This document shows, in pieces, positions 11,433-19,865 of a stretch of 64,000 nucleotides of DNA. The stretch comes from Marinobacter panjinensis. Its GTDB lineage: Bacteria; Pseudomonadota; Gammaproteobacteria; Pseudomonadales; Oleiphilaceae. Where the stretch lies: contig NZ_SZYH01000001.1 of the NCBI RefSeq assembly GCF_005298175.1, forward strand, positions 2,356,001 through 2,420,000, written 5' to 3'. Every line of letters starts with the position of its first letter. The first letter of the stretch is position 1. The notes under the pieces are model-generated. The model saw nothing but the letters and a program-made list of their open reading frames with translations, made no database searches and was not told where the DNA came from. Both the position numbers and the translations under genes were made by a program.

Positions 11433-12461
11433 TTACCGGATTGAGTCGAGGGCTTCCGCGCGCAACTTTTCAGCACCTTCGAAATACTCATCCCTGAGGG
11501 AATCGACAGCGGCTTCACGCTCAGGGCCGGCAAGCCCCAGGCCATCAAGCTCCCTGAGTGCCGAGCTATACGATTGCCACTTGTTGTCCCAGGCTCGCTG
11601 CTCTGCTTCCACCTTTTCCAGTTGCCGGGCGGCCTCGTCACCAAAACGCTCCTCCCTCCAGGCACGCAGCGCCTCTGGGTCGTCTGCAAATTGCGAACGG
11701 GCCTTCTGGTAATCGGTGAACTTCCGGGTTTCCCGGCGGGCTTCGCGTATAGGCGCCGGCAGTGCCTGTTCGGCCCGTTCCAGTGCCTGCTCACGCTCCC
11801 CGTCGGAAAGTGATTCGTCAGTCCGTATGCGCAATTGTTCTATCTGGAACTGATCCACAGCCTCGTCGCTCGCAAAAAAAGCATCGGCGGTCTGCGCATC
11901 CATCCAGGTGCGCCGTAAGGCGCGGATTTCTGCCATACGCTGCTGCATTTCATTGGCATCCAGGGACGTGGCATTGCCATAGGTGACTTCGAGATCCCCT
12001 AACGCCAGCTTGTAATCCAGGTAATTCCCCAGAGTGGCCATGGCTTCAGAACGGGCCGGCTCCTCCAGCCGTGCAAGCGCCTGCTCTATGCGCGCGACCA
12101 ACTGGGGCAGGGTCTCCTCCCCCAGCGCGGCGAGGTAATACTCAAACAACTGCCGCAACTGGGGCGTGGGAACCAAAGAACCATTGCTATCGGTTTTGGC
12201 CCAGCCGCCAGGGAGGCTGGTTCCTTCCAGCGAGGCTGGCAACCCATCCGGTACCGGGACACGGGCATTGCCAACCAGCTTTGACGGCGCCTCGCTCTCC
12301 TGCCCGGGGCTTTCCGTCTGTTCCGCAGAGCTGCCGGCATCAACAGCAACTGCAGTATCCACAGCGGTTGTCGGCTCATCACTGAGGAATATGATCGTGC
12401 CAGCAAAGAGTGCCACCATGACAAGCAGTGCCATAGTCGCAAAACGAAGGAAGCCTCTCAT
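11433..12461 (-). CDS. lifO: Lipase-specific foldase / secretion chaperone
   Basis: Membrane-anchored periplasmic foldase that activates a secreted type-II lipase. The 342-aa protein has one N-terminal anchor (FATMALLVMVALFAGTIIFL), a variable Pro/Ala-rich linker, then a helical domain. The family signature R-x-x-F-[DE]-Y-[FCY]-L-[SA]-A appears as RQLFEYYLAA, and the C-terminal half is rich in charged helices (REWREERFGDEA-like). Such genes usually follow the lipase gene; here the neighbours are hemB and a small unknown protein, so the lipase must be elsewhere. Identification is good, partner unknown. Confidence 0.88.
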   Translation of the reverse strand: MRGFLRFATMALLVMVALFAGTIIFLSDEPTTAVDTAVAVDAGSSAEQTESPGQESEAPSKLVGNARVPVPDGLPASLEGTSLPGGWAKTDSNGSLVPTPQLRQLFEYYLAALGEETLPQLVARIEQALARLEEPARSEAMATLGNYLDYKLALGDLEVTYGNATSLDANEMQQRMAEIRALRRTWMDAQTADAFFASDEAVDQFQIEQLRIRTDESLSDGEREQALERAEQALPAPIREARRETRKFTDYQKARSQFADDPEALRAWREERFGDEAARQLEKVEAEQRAWDNKWQSYSSALRELDGLGLAGPEREAAVDSLRDEYFEGAEKLRAEALDSIR

Positions 12462-12572
12462 TAATGCGGCCTGTTCATGGATTAAGAACTATTCTGCTGA
12501 AGACAGCATAGAGGATCGAAGGGCACTGCGGTGAGACCAGCGTCAAAACAACCAAAAAACAACATAACCGAA

Positions 12573-12601
12573 CAGGCCGCAGCCCCGGAGGCTGCGGCCT
12601 G
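12573..12601 (-). terminator. Terminator after the 73-aa gene
   Basis: 12-bp perfect stem CAGGCCGCAGCC (12573-12584) with its complement (12590-12601) and a 5-nt loop. On the minus strand the following sequence is T-rich (including a TTTTTT run) after about 12 nt. It would separate the small gene from lifO. Confidence 0.65.
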
Positions 12602-12606
12602 GAAAT

Positions 12607-12828
12607 TCAGAGGGAGCGATTATTAAAACCGACATCCACCTTTCGGGGGGAATCCGAACGGAACGCCGTATCCACTTCCTGAATTCTGCCACCCTGGTTC
12701 AGAAACGATTCAATATCCTGCTGGAGCTGGGCACGAATGCGTGCTCGGCCGGCAATGGAATGTGTATCATCACTGTCATGTGTCCAGCTACCGGATTGCT
12801 CCAGATTGCTTTCGTCGAATTCACTCAT
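12607..12828 (-). CDS. Small conserved-looking hypothetical protein (73 aa)
   Basis: I do not recognise a characterised family. The start ATG at 12828 has GGAG six nt upstream, better than in-frame starts further up. The protein is acidic at the N-terminus (MSEFDESNLEQ) and carries a helical patch GRARIRAQLQQDIESFLNQG followed by GRIQEVDTAF, a pattern I associate with short uncharacterised gammaproteobacterial proteins. No signal peptide or membrane segment. A strong hairpin follows the stop, so it is probably a monocistronic unit. Confidence 0.6.
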   Translation of the reverse strand: MSEFDESNLEQSGSWTHDSDDTHSIAGRARIRAQLQQDIESFLNQGGRIQEVDTAFRSDSPRKVDVGFNNRSL

Positions 12829-13051
12829 AATCTTCTCCATCAACGAAAACACCACAATGAGCGTACCAAACCTGTTCCGGCGGGCCGCCCCGTCTCGACG
12901 GATACGCCTTGCGACCCGCCTTGGCGTCTTTATAATCCGCTTTCGGCTGCAACGCTATTTCTTCACAACGACTTTTTTGTAAATTTTTGTAACAAATTTC
13001 AAGACACTGTTTTAGAACAATAATATGCATCAAACTGTGCAAGCTAATTGA

Positions 13052-13078
13052 TTGACACAAAGAATGAATAATGATTCA
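13052..13078 (+). promoter_or_regulatory. Promoter/operator region of the TetR-AidB operon
   Basis: A consensus -35 TTGACA stands at 13052-13057; the -10 is not obvious. Just downstream, TGAAT-AATG-ATTCA (13065-13078) is a dyad of the right size for a TetR-family half-site pair and would lie over the promoter, fitting autorepression by the regulator at 13098. Confidence 0.45.
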
Positions 13079-13097
13079 CTACTTATAAGGAACCCGC

Positions 13098-13730
13098 ATG
13101 GCATACCGGGAAACGGAGAAAATGCGCAACCGCAAGGCCGAGGCCCGCAAGCGCATCATCGAATGTACCTACGAATGTGTCGCCGGTGGCGGCTTCCGCA
13201 GCGCTCAGATCACTCGCATTGCAGCCTGCGCCGGTGTCGCCACAGGAACCATCTACCGGCACTTCGAGTCCAAGGAAGACCTGTTTGCAGAGATATTCAG
13301 GATTGCAACACAGCGGGAAGTGGACAAGGTCGCCGAAGCGCTGGCTATAGAAGGCAACGCGGTAGCCCGGCTGGAAGCGGCCCTGCGCCAGTTTGCAGAA
13401 CGTGCCCTGAGAGGTCCGGTGATGGCGTGGTCACTGATCGCCGAACCGGTGGACCCGAAAGTAGAAGAAGAACGTCTGAAGTTTCGCAGGGCCTACGCCG
13501 AACTGTTTGAGCAGGCGATAAAAGAAGGTATCGGAGAAGACAGCCTTCCTGATCAGAACGCCAGACAAAGCAGTACCTGCCTTGTAGGCGCCATTGCCGA
13601 AAGCCTGGTGGGACCACTTTCACCGGCCCAGACAGGCGGCGCAGACCAGGCCGACAACAACGACCATGATCCGCTGGTCGACTCCATCATTTGCTTTTGC
13701 ATGCAGGGGTTGACCGGCGCCAGGAGATAA
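13098..13730 (+). CDS. TetR/AcrR-family transcriptional regulator
   Basis: 210-aa regulator with a clear TetR N-terminal domain: EARKRIIECTYECVAGGGFR, then ITRIAACAGVATGTIYRHFE and SKEDLFAEIF (residues ~15-65). The C-terminal domain is unassigned. Its stop is only 2 nt before the start of the AidB-like acyl-CoA dehydrogenase, so the two are co-transcribed and the regulator probably controls acyl-CoA catabolism through an acyl-CoA or fatty-acid signal. That signal is inferred from the partner gene only. Confidence 0.9.
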   Translation: MAYRETEKMRNRKAEARKRIIECTYECVAGGGFRSAQITRIAACAGVATGTIYRHFESKEDLFAEIFRIATQREVDKVAEALAIEGNAVARLEAALRQFAERALRGPVMAWSLIAEPVDPKVEEERLKFRRAYAELFEQAIKEGIGEDSLPDQNARQSSTCLVGAIAESLVGPLSPAQTGGADQADNNDHDPLVDSIICFCMQGLTGARR

Positions 13731-13732
13731 AC

Positions 13733-15436
13733 ATGAACGCCCGCCAGCCCCTACCACAGGACAACACAAGCCCCTCCGGTGACGACCGTTACCTGGCCGT
13801 AACCCACGAGGTTGTCAACCAGCCCCCGGCCCTGGAGAACTACAACCTGTTCGAGCAGGACAGGGCCCTGCAGGAAGCCGTGGCCCGGGAAGGTGCGGCG
13901 GCAGCCACCAGTGACCTGAAGCAGTTCGGCGCCCTGGCCGGCGCAGCGGAAACCATCGAACTGGGATTCCGGGCCAACGAGAACAAACCGGTGTTCAACA
14001 CCCACGACCGTTTCGGTCACCGGATTGACCAGGTGGACTTCCACCCCGCCTACCACCAGCTCATGACGACCGCCATGGAAAACGGCCTCCATAGCAGCCC
14101 CTGGACCAGTCCCGGAGCAGGCGCCCATGTTGCGAGGACAGCCAGGTACTACATGCATTCCCAGGTCGAAGCAGCCCATTGCTGTCCCATTACCATGACC
14201 TTTGCCGCCATCCCGTCGATTCGCAAGCAGCCGGAACTGGCCGCTATCTGGGAAAACAAGATCCTCGCCAACAGCTACGACCCCCGCAACCTGCCGGACA
14301 GCGAAAAACAGTCCGTCACCATCGGCATGGCGATGACCGAAAAACAGGGCGGCAGTGATGTCAGGGCCAACTCCACACGTGCCTACGCCATCGGCGCCGA
14401 AGGCCCCGGCCAGGCCTATGAACTGGTCGGCCACAAATGGTTCGTGTCGGCTCCCATGTGCGACGCCTTCCTGGTATTGGCCCAGACCAAAAGCGGGCTG
14501 TCATGCTTCCTGATGCCACGCTGGCGCCCCGATGGCAGCAAGAATCCCTGGCAGATCCAGCGGCTGAAAAACAAGATGGGCAACATTGCCAATGCGTCCA
14601 GTGAAGCCGAGCTTCGCGGCGCCCTGGCCTGGATGGTCGGTGAAGAAGGCCGTGGCGTCCCTACCATTATCGAGATGGTCGCCATGACCCGCTTCGACTG
14701 CATGATCGGCAGCTCCGCCGGCATGCGCCAGGCCCTCGCCCAGGCCAGCCACCACTGCCATCACCGCAGCGCCTTCGGCAACCGCCTCAGCGACCAGCCC
14801 CTGATGCAGAATGTACTGGCCGACCTGGCCCTGGAAAGCGAAGCCGCGCTGGCCTACACCATGCGCATCGCCCGCTCACTGGACAACCAGCACCTGGAAC
14901 ACGAACGCCTGCTGGCCAGGCTGGCCACACCCGTTGGCAAATACTGGATCTGCAAACGCACACCCAACCACGCCTACGAGGCCATGGAATGCATCGGCGG
15001 CAGCGGCGTCATGGAAGACTGCATCATGCCCCGCCTACTGCGAGAATCCCCGGTCAACGCCATCTGGGAAGGCAGTGGCAACGTCCAGTGCCTGGACACC
15101 CTCCGCGCCCTGCAGAAAGAACCGGACACCCTCGACGCCTTCTTCAGCGAAGCCGCCGAAGCCCGCGGCAGCGACGCCCGTTTCGACCGCTTCCTGGCGC
15201 AACTGCAGAACGACTTCGCCGACATCAGCGATTTCGAATACCGCGCCCGCAACCTGGTGGACCGACTGGCCCTGCTGATGCAGGCCTCCCTGTTGATCAG
15301 AAACTCCGACCCGGCGGTAGCCGACGCCTTCTGCGCCTCCCGGCTGGAACACAATGGCGGCCTGAACTACGGCAACCTCCCCTCCGGCACCGACCCGGTG
15401 GCCATTATCAAACGGGCGACGCCTGTAGTAGGCTGA
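13733..15436 (+). CDS. aidB: AidB-type acyl-CoA dehydrogenase
   Basis: FAD-dependent acyl-CoA dehydrogenase of 567 aa, close to the 541-aa AidB of E. coli. AidB-specific sequence includes NKPVFNTHDRFGHRIDQVDF near residue 80 and IGMAMTEKQGGSDVRANST in the flavin region; the C-terminal domain has HAYEAMECIGGSGVMEDCIM and SPVNAIWEGSGNVQCLD. Family members act on branched or short acyl-CoAs and E. coli AidB also binds DNA during alkylation stress; I cannot tell which role applies. The ATG at 13733 follows CAGGAGATAA. It is translationally tight with the upstream TetR gene. Confidence 0.9.
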   Translation: MNARQPLPQDNTSPSGDDRYLAVTHEVVNQPPALENYNLFEQDRALQEAVAREGAAAATSDLKQFGALAGAAETIELGFRANENKPVFNTHDRFGHRIDQVDFHPAYHQLMTTAMENGLHSSPWTSPGAGAHVARTARYYMHSQVEAAHCCPITMTFAAIPSIRKQPELAAIWENKILANSYDPRNLPDSEKQSVTIGMAMTEKQGGSDVRANSTRAYAIGAEGPGQAYELVGHKWFVSAPMCDAFLVLAQTKSGLSCFLMPRWRPDGSKNPWQIQRLKNKMGNIANASSEAELRGALAWMVGEEGRGVPTIIEMVAMTRFDCMIGSSAGMRQALAQASHHCHHRSAFGNRLSDQPLMQNVLADLALESEAALAYTMRIARSLDNQHLEHERLLARLATPVGKYWICKRTPNHAYEAMECIGGSGVMEDCIMPRLLRESPVNAIWEGSGNVQCLDTLRALQKEPDTLDAFFSEAAEARGSDARFDRFLAQLQNDFADISDFEYRARNLVDRLALLMQASLLIRNSDPAVADAFCASRLEHNGGLNYGNLPSGTDPVAIIKRATPVVG

Positions 15437-15497
15437 TTTGGACGTCCACCAGCCTGTCATGATGGTAGACTTGGTGGACTTCACCTGAATAGTTCGA

Positions 15498-15610
15498 GAA
15501 CCGGTGGGGGAGGACTCTCCAAAACTGTGCGGAGCCATGGATGGCGGAGCTCAAGCGTCACATGGACGTGCCGAAGGAGCGTGTTTTGGAGAGTCCTCCC
15601 CCATCGGTTC
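15498..15610 (+). repeat. Long stem-loop element, copy 1
   Basis: Arms of 28 nt (15498-15525 and 15583-15610) are complementary except for one G-T pair; the inner ends read CCAAAAC / GTTTTGG. The 57-nt loop begins TGTGCGGAGCCATGGATG and holds two small dyads, GCCAT-GG-ATGGC and CAC-ATGGAC-GTG. The loop is homologous to those of copies at 17802-17910 and 53253-53364, while the arms differ. It lies between the AidB gene and the DUF503 gene, ending 23 nt before the latter's start. Confidence 0.85.
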
Positions 15611-15633
15611 CAGCACCAAAGCCGGAAGCAAAC

Positions 15634-15975
15634 ATGTCCGAAGCCCTGAGAAAGCTCCTTAACCAAGGCAACCCCCAGCAGCCAGTCATTACGCCCCACG
15701 TGGGCATCCTGACCCTGCACTTCCAGCTCTATGGCTGCGAAGATCTGAAAGGCAAACGCAAAGCCTTCACCGCCATGAAAGCCGTCTGGGGCAAAGAACC
15801 CGACCTGGCCGTTGCCGAAACCGCCGACCAGGACGCCCTGGACTGCGCCACCTGGACCATCGCCGCCCTTGGTGGGTCCTCCCAACAGATATCCCAGCGT
15901 CTGGACCAGATCGAAAAAGCCATACAGGATCGCATAGACGCTGCCATACTGGACGTACACCGGGAGATACTTTGA
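15634..15975 (+). CDS. DUF503-domain protein
   Basis: 113-aa protein. After a ~25-residue leader, VGILTLHFQLYGCEDLKGKR aligns with the DUF503 core pattern of a beta strand followed by SLKxKR, and VAETADQDALDCATWTIAAL matches the second half. DUF503 proteins are small, soluble and of unknown function. I use the ATG at 15634 after a GGAAG ribosome site. The frame stays open upstream into the stem-loop element, but those residues come from the repeat and are unlikely to be translated. Confidence 0.75.
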   Translation: MSEALRKLLNQGNPQQPVITPHVGILTLHFQLYGCEDLKGKRKAFTAMKAVWGKEPDLAVAETADQDALDCATWTIAALGGSSQQISQRLDQIEKAIQDRIDAAILDVHREIL

Positions 15976-16101
15976 CCCTCCTGCCGAGCAGGGGCCATGC
16001 TGTAGCGTATGGTTTCACGACACCGTATACTACGCCCCCTCAGGGAGAACGGAACGCCCGGGACAGGCTTTGCGAATGACCACTGAAAGTGTGTGGCACC
16101 T

Positions 16102-17778
16102 ATGACCGGAAAGAAGAAATCCGCCCAGGCCTCGGTTGAGGCCATGTATCGTGTATTCACCGTGCCCGAGGCACCTGAGTCCACCCTGAGCCGGATTGAC
16201 CAGAACATATCCCGTAACCTTGCCGGATTCCTGCAGGAACACATCGTTGCGGTCGAACGGGATCTTTCCGACGTTGAGAAAGATTTCTCGGACTACGCCA
16301 TTCCCGAAAAGCCCATTTTCGTCTCGGAGCAGGCCCAGTTCCTGCTCGACAAACTGGTGGCCAACTCCGTACACACCGCTTCTCCCAGCTTTATCGGCCA
16401 TATGACATCGGCGCTGCCCTACTTCATGCTGCCGCTGTCCAAGATCATGATTGCCCTCAACCAGAACCTGGTCAAAACCGAAACCTCCAAGGCCTTCACC
16501 CCCATGGAGCGCCAGGTGCTGGGCATGATCCACCGGCTGGTCTACGAACAGGATGGCGCCTTCTACCGCAAGTGGATGCACGATCCCCGTTATGCCCTGG
16601 GTGCCATGTGCTCAGGCGGCACTGTCGCCAACCTCACGGCACTCTGGGTGGCACGCAACAACGCCTTCCCCGCTGAAGGCAGCTTCCGTGGCATTCACCA
16701 GGAAGGACTGTTCCGCGCCCTGCGTTATTACGGCTGCGAAGGGGCGGCCATACTGGTCTCCCGCCGCGGCCACTATTCCCTGCGTAAAGCCGCCGATGTA
16801 CTGGGCCTGGGCCGCGACTTCCTGGTGCCCGTCGACACCGATGACGACAACCGCATCAACACCGATGCCCTGCGGGAAAAATGCCTGGAACTGCACCGCC
16901 AGAAAATCCGGGTAATGGCCATTTGCGGTATTGCCGGCACCACCGAAACCGGCAACGTCGACCCCCTGGACGCAATGGCAGACATCGCCCGGGAATTTGG
17001 CGCCCACTTCCACGTCGACGCCGCCTGGGGCGGACCAACCCTGTTCTCCCGCACCCACCGGCACCTGATGAGGGGCATCGAAAAGGCGGATTCGGTCACC
17101 TTCGACGCCCACAAACAGCTCTACGTGCCCATGGGCGTAGGCCTGGTAGTATTCCGCGACCCGGGCCTGGCAAGCGCCGTTGAGCACCACGCCCAGTATA
17201 TTATCCGCAAGGGCTCGCGGGATCTGGGCAGCACCACCCTGGAAGGCTCAAGGCCCGGCATGTCCATGCTGATCCAGTCAGGATTGAAAATTCTGGCACG
17301 GGAAGGCTATGAAATCCTTATCGACCAGGGCATCGACAAGGCCAAAACCTTCGCTGAAATGATCAATGCAGAGTCGGATTTCGAACTGATCACCAGGCCG
17401 GAACTCAATATCCTGACTTACCGCTATTGCCCGGAGAAGGTACAACAAGCGCTCTCAGTGGCTGACCCCCTGCAGGTCGAACGGCTGAACACGTCCCTGA
17501 ACCGCATTACCAAGTTCCTGCAGAAAACCCAGCGTGAGCGGGGCAAGGCGTTCGTCTCCCGGACCCGACTGGAACCGTCACGATACTTCAACTTCCCGTG
17601 TATCGTTTTCCGGGTAGTGCTGGCCAACCCGTTAACCACGAAGGAAATCCTGGCAGACATTCTGAAGGAACAACGGGAATTGTCAGCGGATGAAGGAATT
17701 CAGGACGAAATAGAAATCCTGGATCAGATGGCAGATGCGGTACTGAAGCTGCATCAGGCTGGCGCTCAGCAGGCCTGA
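16102..17778 (+). CDS. panP: PLP-dependent aspartate 1-decarboxylase (PanP type)
   Basis: Group-II PLP decarboxylase of 558 aa. The cofactor lysine is Lys338 in DAHKQLYVPMG; HVDAAWGGPTLFS supplies the Asp that contacts the pyridine nitrogen, and CSGGTVANLTALWVARN binds the phosphate. The long sequence, the N-terminal extension and the C-terminal region match the PanP subfamily, which makes beta-alanine for pantothenate in vibrios and relatives lacking pyruvoyl PanD. Glutamate decarboxylase annotations are common for this family but less specific. Start choice between GTG at 16093 and ATG at 16102 is uncertain because neither has a strong ribosome site. Confidence 0.85.
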   Translation: MTGKKKSAQASVEAMYRVFTVPEAPESTLSRIDQNISRNLAGFLQEHIVAVERDLSDVEKDFSDYAIPEKPIFVSEQAQFLLDKLVANSVHTASPSFIGHMTSALPYFMLPLSKIMIALNQNLVKTETSKAFTPMERQVLGMIHRLVYEQDGAFYRKWMHDPRYALGAMCSGGTVANLTALWVARNNAFPAEGSFRGIHQEGLFRALRYYGCEGAAILVSRRGHYSLRKAADVLGLGRDFLVPVDTDDDNRINTDALREKCLELHRQKIRVMAICGIAGTTETGNVDPLDAMADIAREFGAHFHVDAAWGGPTLFSRTHRHLMRGIEKADSVTFDAHKQLYVPMGVGLVVFRDPGLASAVEHHAQYIIRKGSRDLGSTTLEGSRPGMSMLIQSGLKILAREGYEILIDQGIDKAKTFAEMINAESDFELITRPELNILTYRYCPEKVQQALSVADPLQVERLNTSLNRITKFLQKTQRERGKAFVSRTRLEPSRYFNFPCIVFRVVLANPLTTKEILADILKEQRELSADEGIQDEIEILDQMADAVLKLHQAGAQQA

Positions 17779-17801
17779 CTTCATCTATCTGGTCAGAAAC
17801 C

Positions 17802-17910
17802 GCGAGGGTCGGGGGCACTCTTCCAAAACACGCTGTGAATACATCCCTGTACGCTCGGCTCCGACATCCATGGCTCCGCACGGTTTTGGAAGAGTGCCCC
17901 CGACCCTCGC
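17802..17910 (-). repeat. Long stem-loop element, copy 2
   Basis: Two perfectly complementary 28-nt arms (17802-17829 and 17883-17910) flank a 53-nt loop. Read on the minus strand the loop begins CGTGCGGAGCCATGGATG, nearly identical to copy 1, while the outer part of the arms (GAGGGTCGGGGGC side) is different. Inner arm ends are again CCAAAAC / GTTTTGG. It lies between the convergent panP and 88-aa genes, 24 nt from the latter's stop, where it could also stop transcription. Confidence 0.85.
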
Positions 17911-17934
17911 TCAGTGCAATCCTGGGCTCAAGAC

Positions 17935-18201
17935 CTAGTAAAGCGCCTCTTCATCATCAAGCACTTCGTCCAGAATCTCCAGAAACATATGGTCCGCGCT
18001 GCTCCAGTTCTCCGGAATGCGGATGGTGGTGTTGGCGCTTATTTCCCGAGCGATGAGCTCGTTGGCATTGGGCTCATTGCGGTACTTACGCGCAATTTCC
18101 ACCGATTTTACGGCGATCGTAGGATCACTGAGGACCTTCTTGATAAACACCCTGAGCTCGCCAATGACCTTTGACTGACGGCTTTCTTCTGCTGAACTCA
18201 T
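17935..18201 (-). CDS. Hypothetical protein, 88 aa
   Basis: I do not recognise the family. The protein is soluble and charged, with no signal or membrane helix. Visible blocks are GELRVFIKKVLSDPTIAVKS, then ARKYRNEPNANELIAREISA and an acidic C-terminus LEILDEVLDDEEALY. GGGGA stands 7-8 nt before the ATG. It is upstream-adjacent (104 nt) to the pit gene's 3' end on the same strand and its own end faces panP across stem-loop copy 2. Coding status is supported by start, length and lack of a competing frame. Confidence 0.6.
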   Translation of the reverse strand: MSSAEESRQSKVIGELRVFIKKVLSDPTIAVKSVEIARKYRNEPNANELIAREISANTTIRIPENWSSADHMFLEILDEVLDDEEALY

Positions 18202-18305
18202 GACTCAATCCCCGGACAGGTTGGCAATAATGGAGGGGACAAACGCCCCCGCATAAGGAATAGTATGGGCCAAACCGGCAGCTGACAACCAGCGTGGGCG
18301 CCCCC

Positions 18306-19865
18306 TTACATCAGAAAGCCGCGCAGGGTGAAGAACAGAATGGCTGCCAGGCATGCAGACACAGGAACGGTGATGATCCAGGCGGCGATGATCCGGGTCA
18401 GGTGAGAACGCTTGACCATCTCCTCGCGGTAGATTTTCTTCAGGCGCTTGCGCTCTTTCTTGGACAGGGGGACCTGCTTCTTCTTCTTGGCCTGCTTGAG
18501 CAGGTTTTCCATTTCCTCAACCGATGCATTGCGGAAGTCCTCAAGGAACGGACGCAGACGCTCGCGTTCCTCTTCCTCATGGCTGTCCATGATGTTGTGG
18601 AGCTGGGTTGCGTAGTTGGACTTCAGGTATTCCCGGAGGAAGCCCACGCCAAACACGCCACCTACGGCAATGTGGGTTGAACTGACGGGCAGCCCCAGCT
18701 GTGAGGCAATGATGACCGTCAGCGCCGCAGACAGGGCAATACAGAAGGCCCGAGTTTTATCCAGTTCGGTAATTTCGCTGCCAACGGTCTTGATCAGCCG
18801 CGGGCCGAACAGCATCAGGCCCACCGCCAGACCGACGGCGCCCACCAGCATCACCCAGAGAGGAATGGCAGCAGAAGTGACCACTGCATCGGAAGAAAGC
18901 GCATCGTTGATCGCAGCCAGGGGGCCGATGGCGTTGGCCACGTCGTTGGCGCCGTGGGCAAAGCTGAGCAGTGCCGCAGCAAAAATCATGGGCCAGACAA
19001 AGAGCTCGTTCACGCCGGCAGAGCTGTTTTCCATGGTGGCTGCGCGGCGCCCGACCAGAACCCTCATGGCGATGAAAACGACGATCGCCAGTCCCAGTCC
19101 AACCAGGGAGGCCCCCAGAAAGTCGACGCTGACAATCTTCTTGACCCCTTTGACCATCAGGTAGGTACCGAACGCCCACGCCATGATGGCCACCAGCCAG
19201 GGCACGAAGGTTCGGGCGGCCGGCACGACGTCCTGCCGGTACAGCACGGTCTTCTTGATGGCATACAGGAACAGGGCCGCCAGCACGCCGCCCATCACTG
19301 GAGAAATCACCCAGCTCGCTACAATCTTGCTCATCACGGCCCAGTCAGCAATGCCCCAGCCGCCAGCGGCGACACCGGCACCCAGAACGCCACCGACGAT
19401 GGAATGGGTAGTGGAGACCGGTGCACCCATCCATGTGGCCAGGTTGAGCCAAAGGGCACCGGCCAGCAGTGCCGCTGTCATCAGCCAGACAAAGGTGCTC
19501 ACATCCTCCAGCCGGTCAGCGGCAATAATGCCACCCTTGATGGTGGAAACCACGTCACCGCCAGCAATAATGGCACCCGCAGCCTCGAACACAGCGGCAA
19601 TAACAACCGCACCCCCCAGGGACATTGCCCCCGAGCCTACAGCGGGCCCGACATTGTTAGCCACGTCGTTGGCGCCAATATTGATGGCCATATAACCGCC
19701 AATGACCGCTGCCGCCATCAACAGCATGCTGTTGGGCATACCACTGCTGATCTGGCCTACCGCAAGGAAGACAACAAACAGGAACAGGAAACTGATGCCA
19801 ACGCGATAGCGCTCGGTGGAGGGGCTGGTCAGGAGATTATCAAGGTATCCGTTTTTGCTCGCCAT
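18306..19865 (-). CDS. pit: Inorganic phosphate transporter, PiT family
   Basis: Cation-coupled low-affinity phosphate permease, 519 aa. The two inverted PiT repeats are visible as INIGANDVANNVGPAVGSGA near residue 62 and FAHGANDVANAIGPLAAIND in the second half. About ten hydrophobic helices are present. A charged cytoplasmic insert rich in Glu, Lys and Arg (HEEEERERLRPF to KKERKRLKKIYREEM) precedes the last helix. It is divergent from a diguanylate cyclase gene. I saw no convincing Pho box in the 208-bp gap, fitting PiT's usual constitutive or weakly regulated role. Confidence 0.95.
   Translation of the reverse strand: MASKNGYLDNLLTSPSTERYRVGISFLFLFVVFLAVGQISSGMPNSMLLMAAAVIGGYMAINIGANDVANNVGPAVGSGAMSLGGAVVIAAVFEAAGAIIAGGDVVSTIKGGIIAADRLEDVSTFVWLMTAALLAGALWLNLATWMGAPVSTTHSIVGGVLGAGVAAGGWGIADWAVMSKIVASWVISPVMGGVLAALFLYAIKKTVLYRQDVVPAARTFVPWLVAIMAWAFGTYLMVKGVKKIVSVDFLGASLVGLGLAIVVFIAMRVLVGRRAATMENSSAGVNELFVWPMIFAAALLSFAHGANDVANAIGPLAAINDALSSDAVVTSAAIPLWVMLVGAVGLAVGLMLFGPRLIKTVGSEITELDKTRAFCIALSAALTVIIASQLGLPVSSTHIAVGGVFGVGFLREYLKSNYATQLHNIMDSHEEEERERLRPFLEDFRNASVEEMENLLKQAKKKKQVPLSKKERKRLKKIYREEMVKRSHLTRIIAAWIITVPVSACLAAILFFTLRGFLM

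Noticed and set aside
15541..15633. Upstream extension of the DUF503 protein (starting MAELKRHMDVPKERV)
   Set aside because: These codons are read from the core and right arm of stem-loop copy 1, so the extension is repeat-derived; a start with its own ribosome site exists at 15634.
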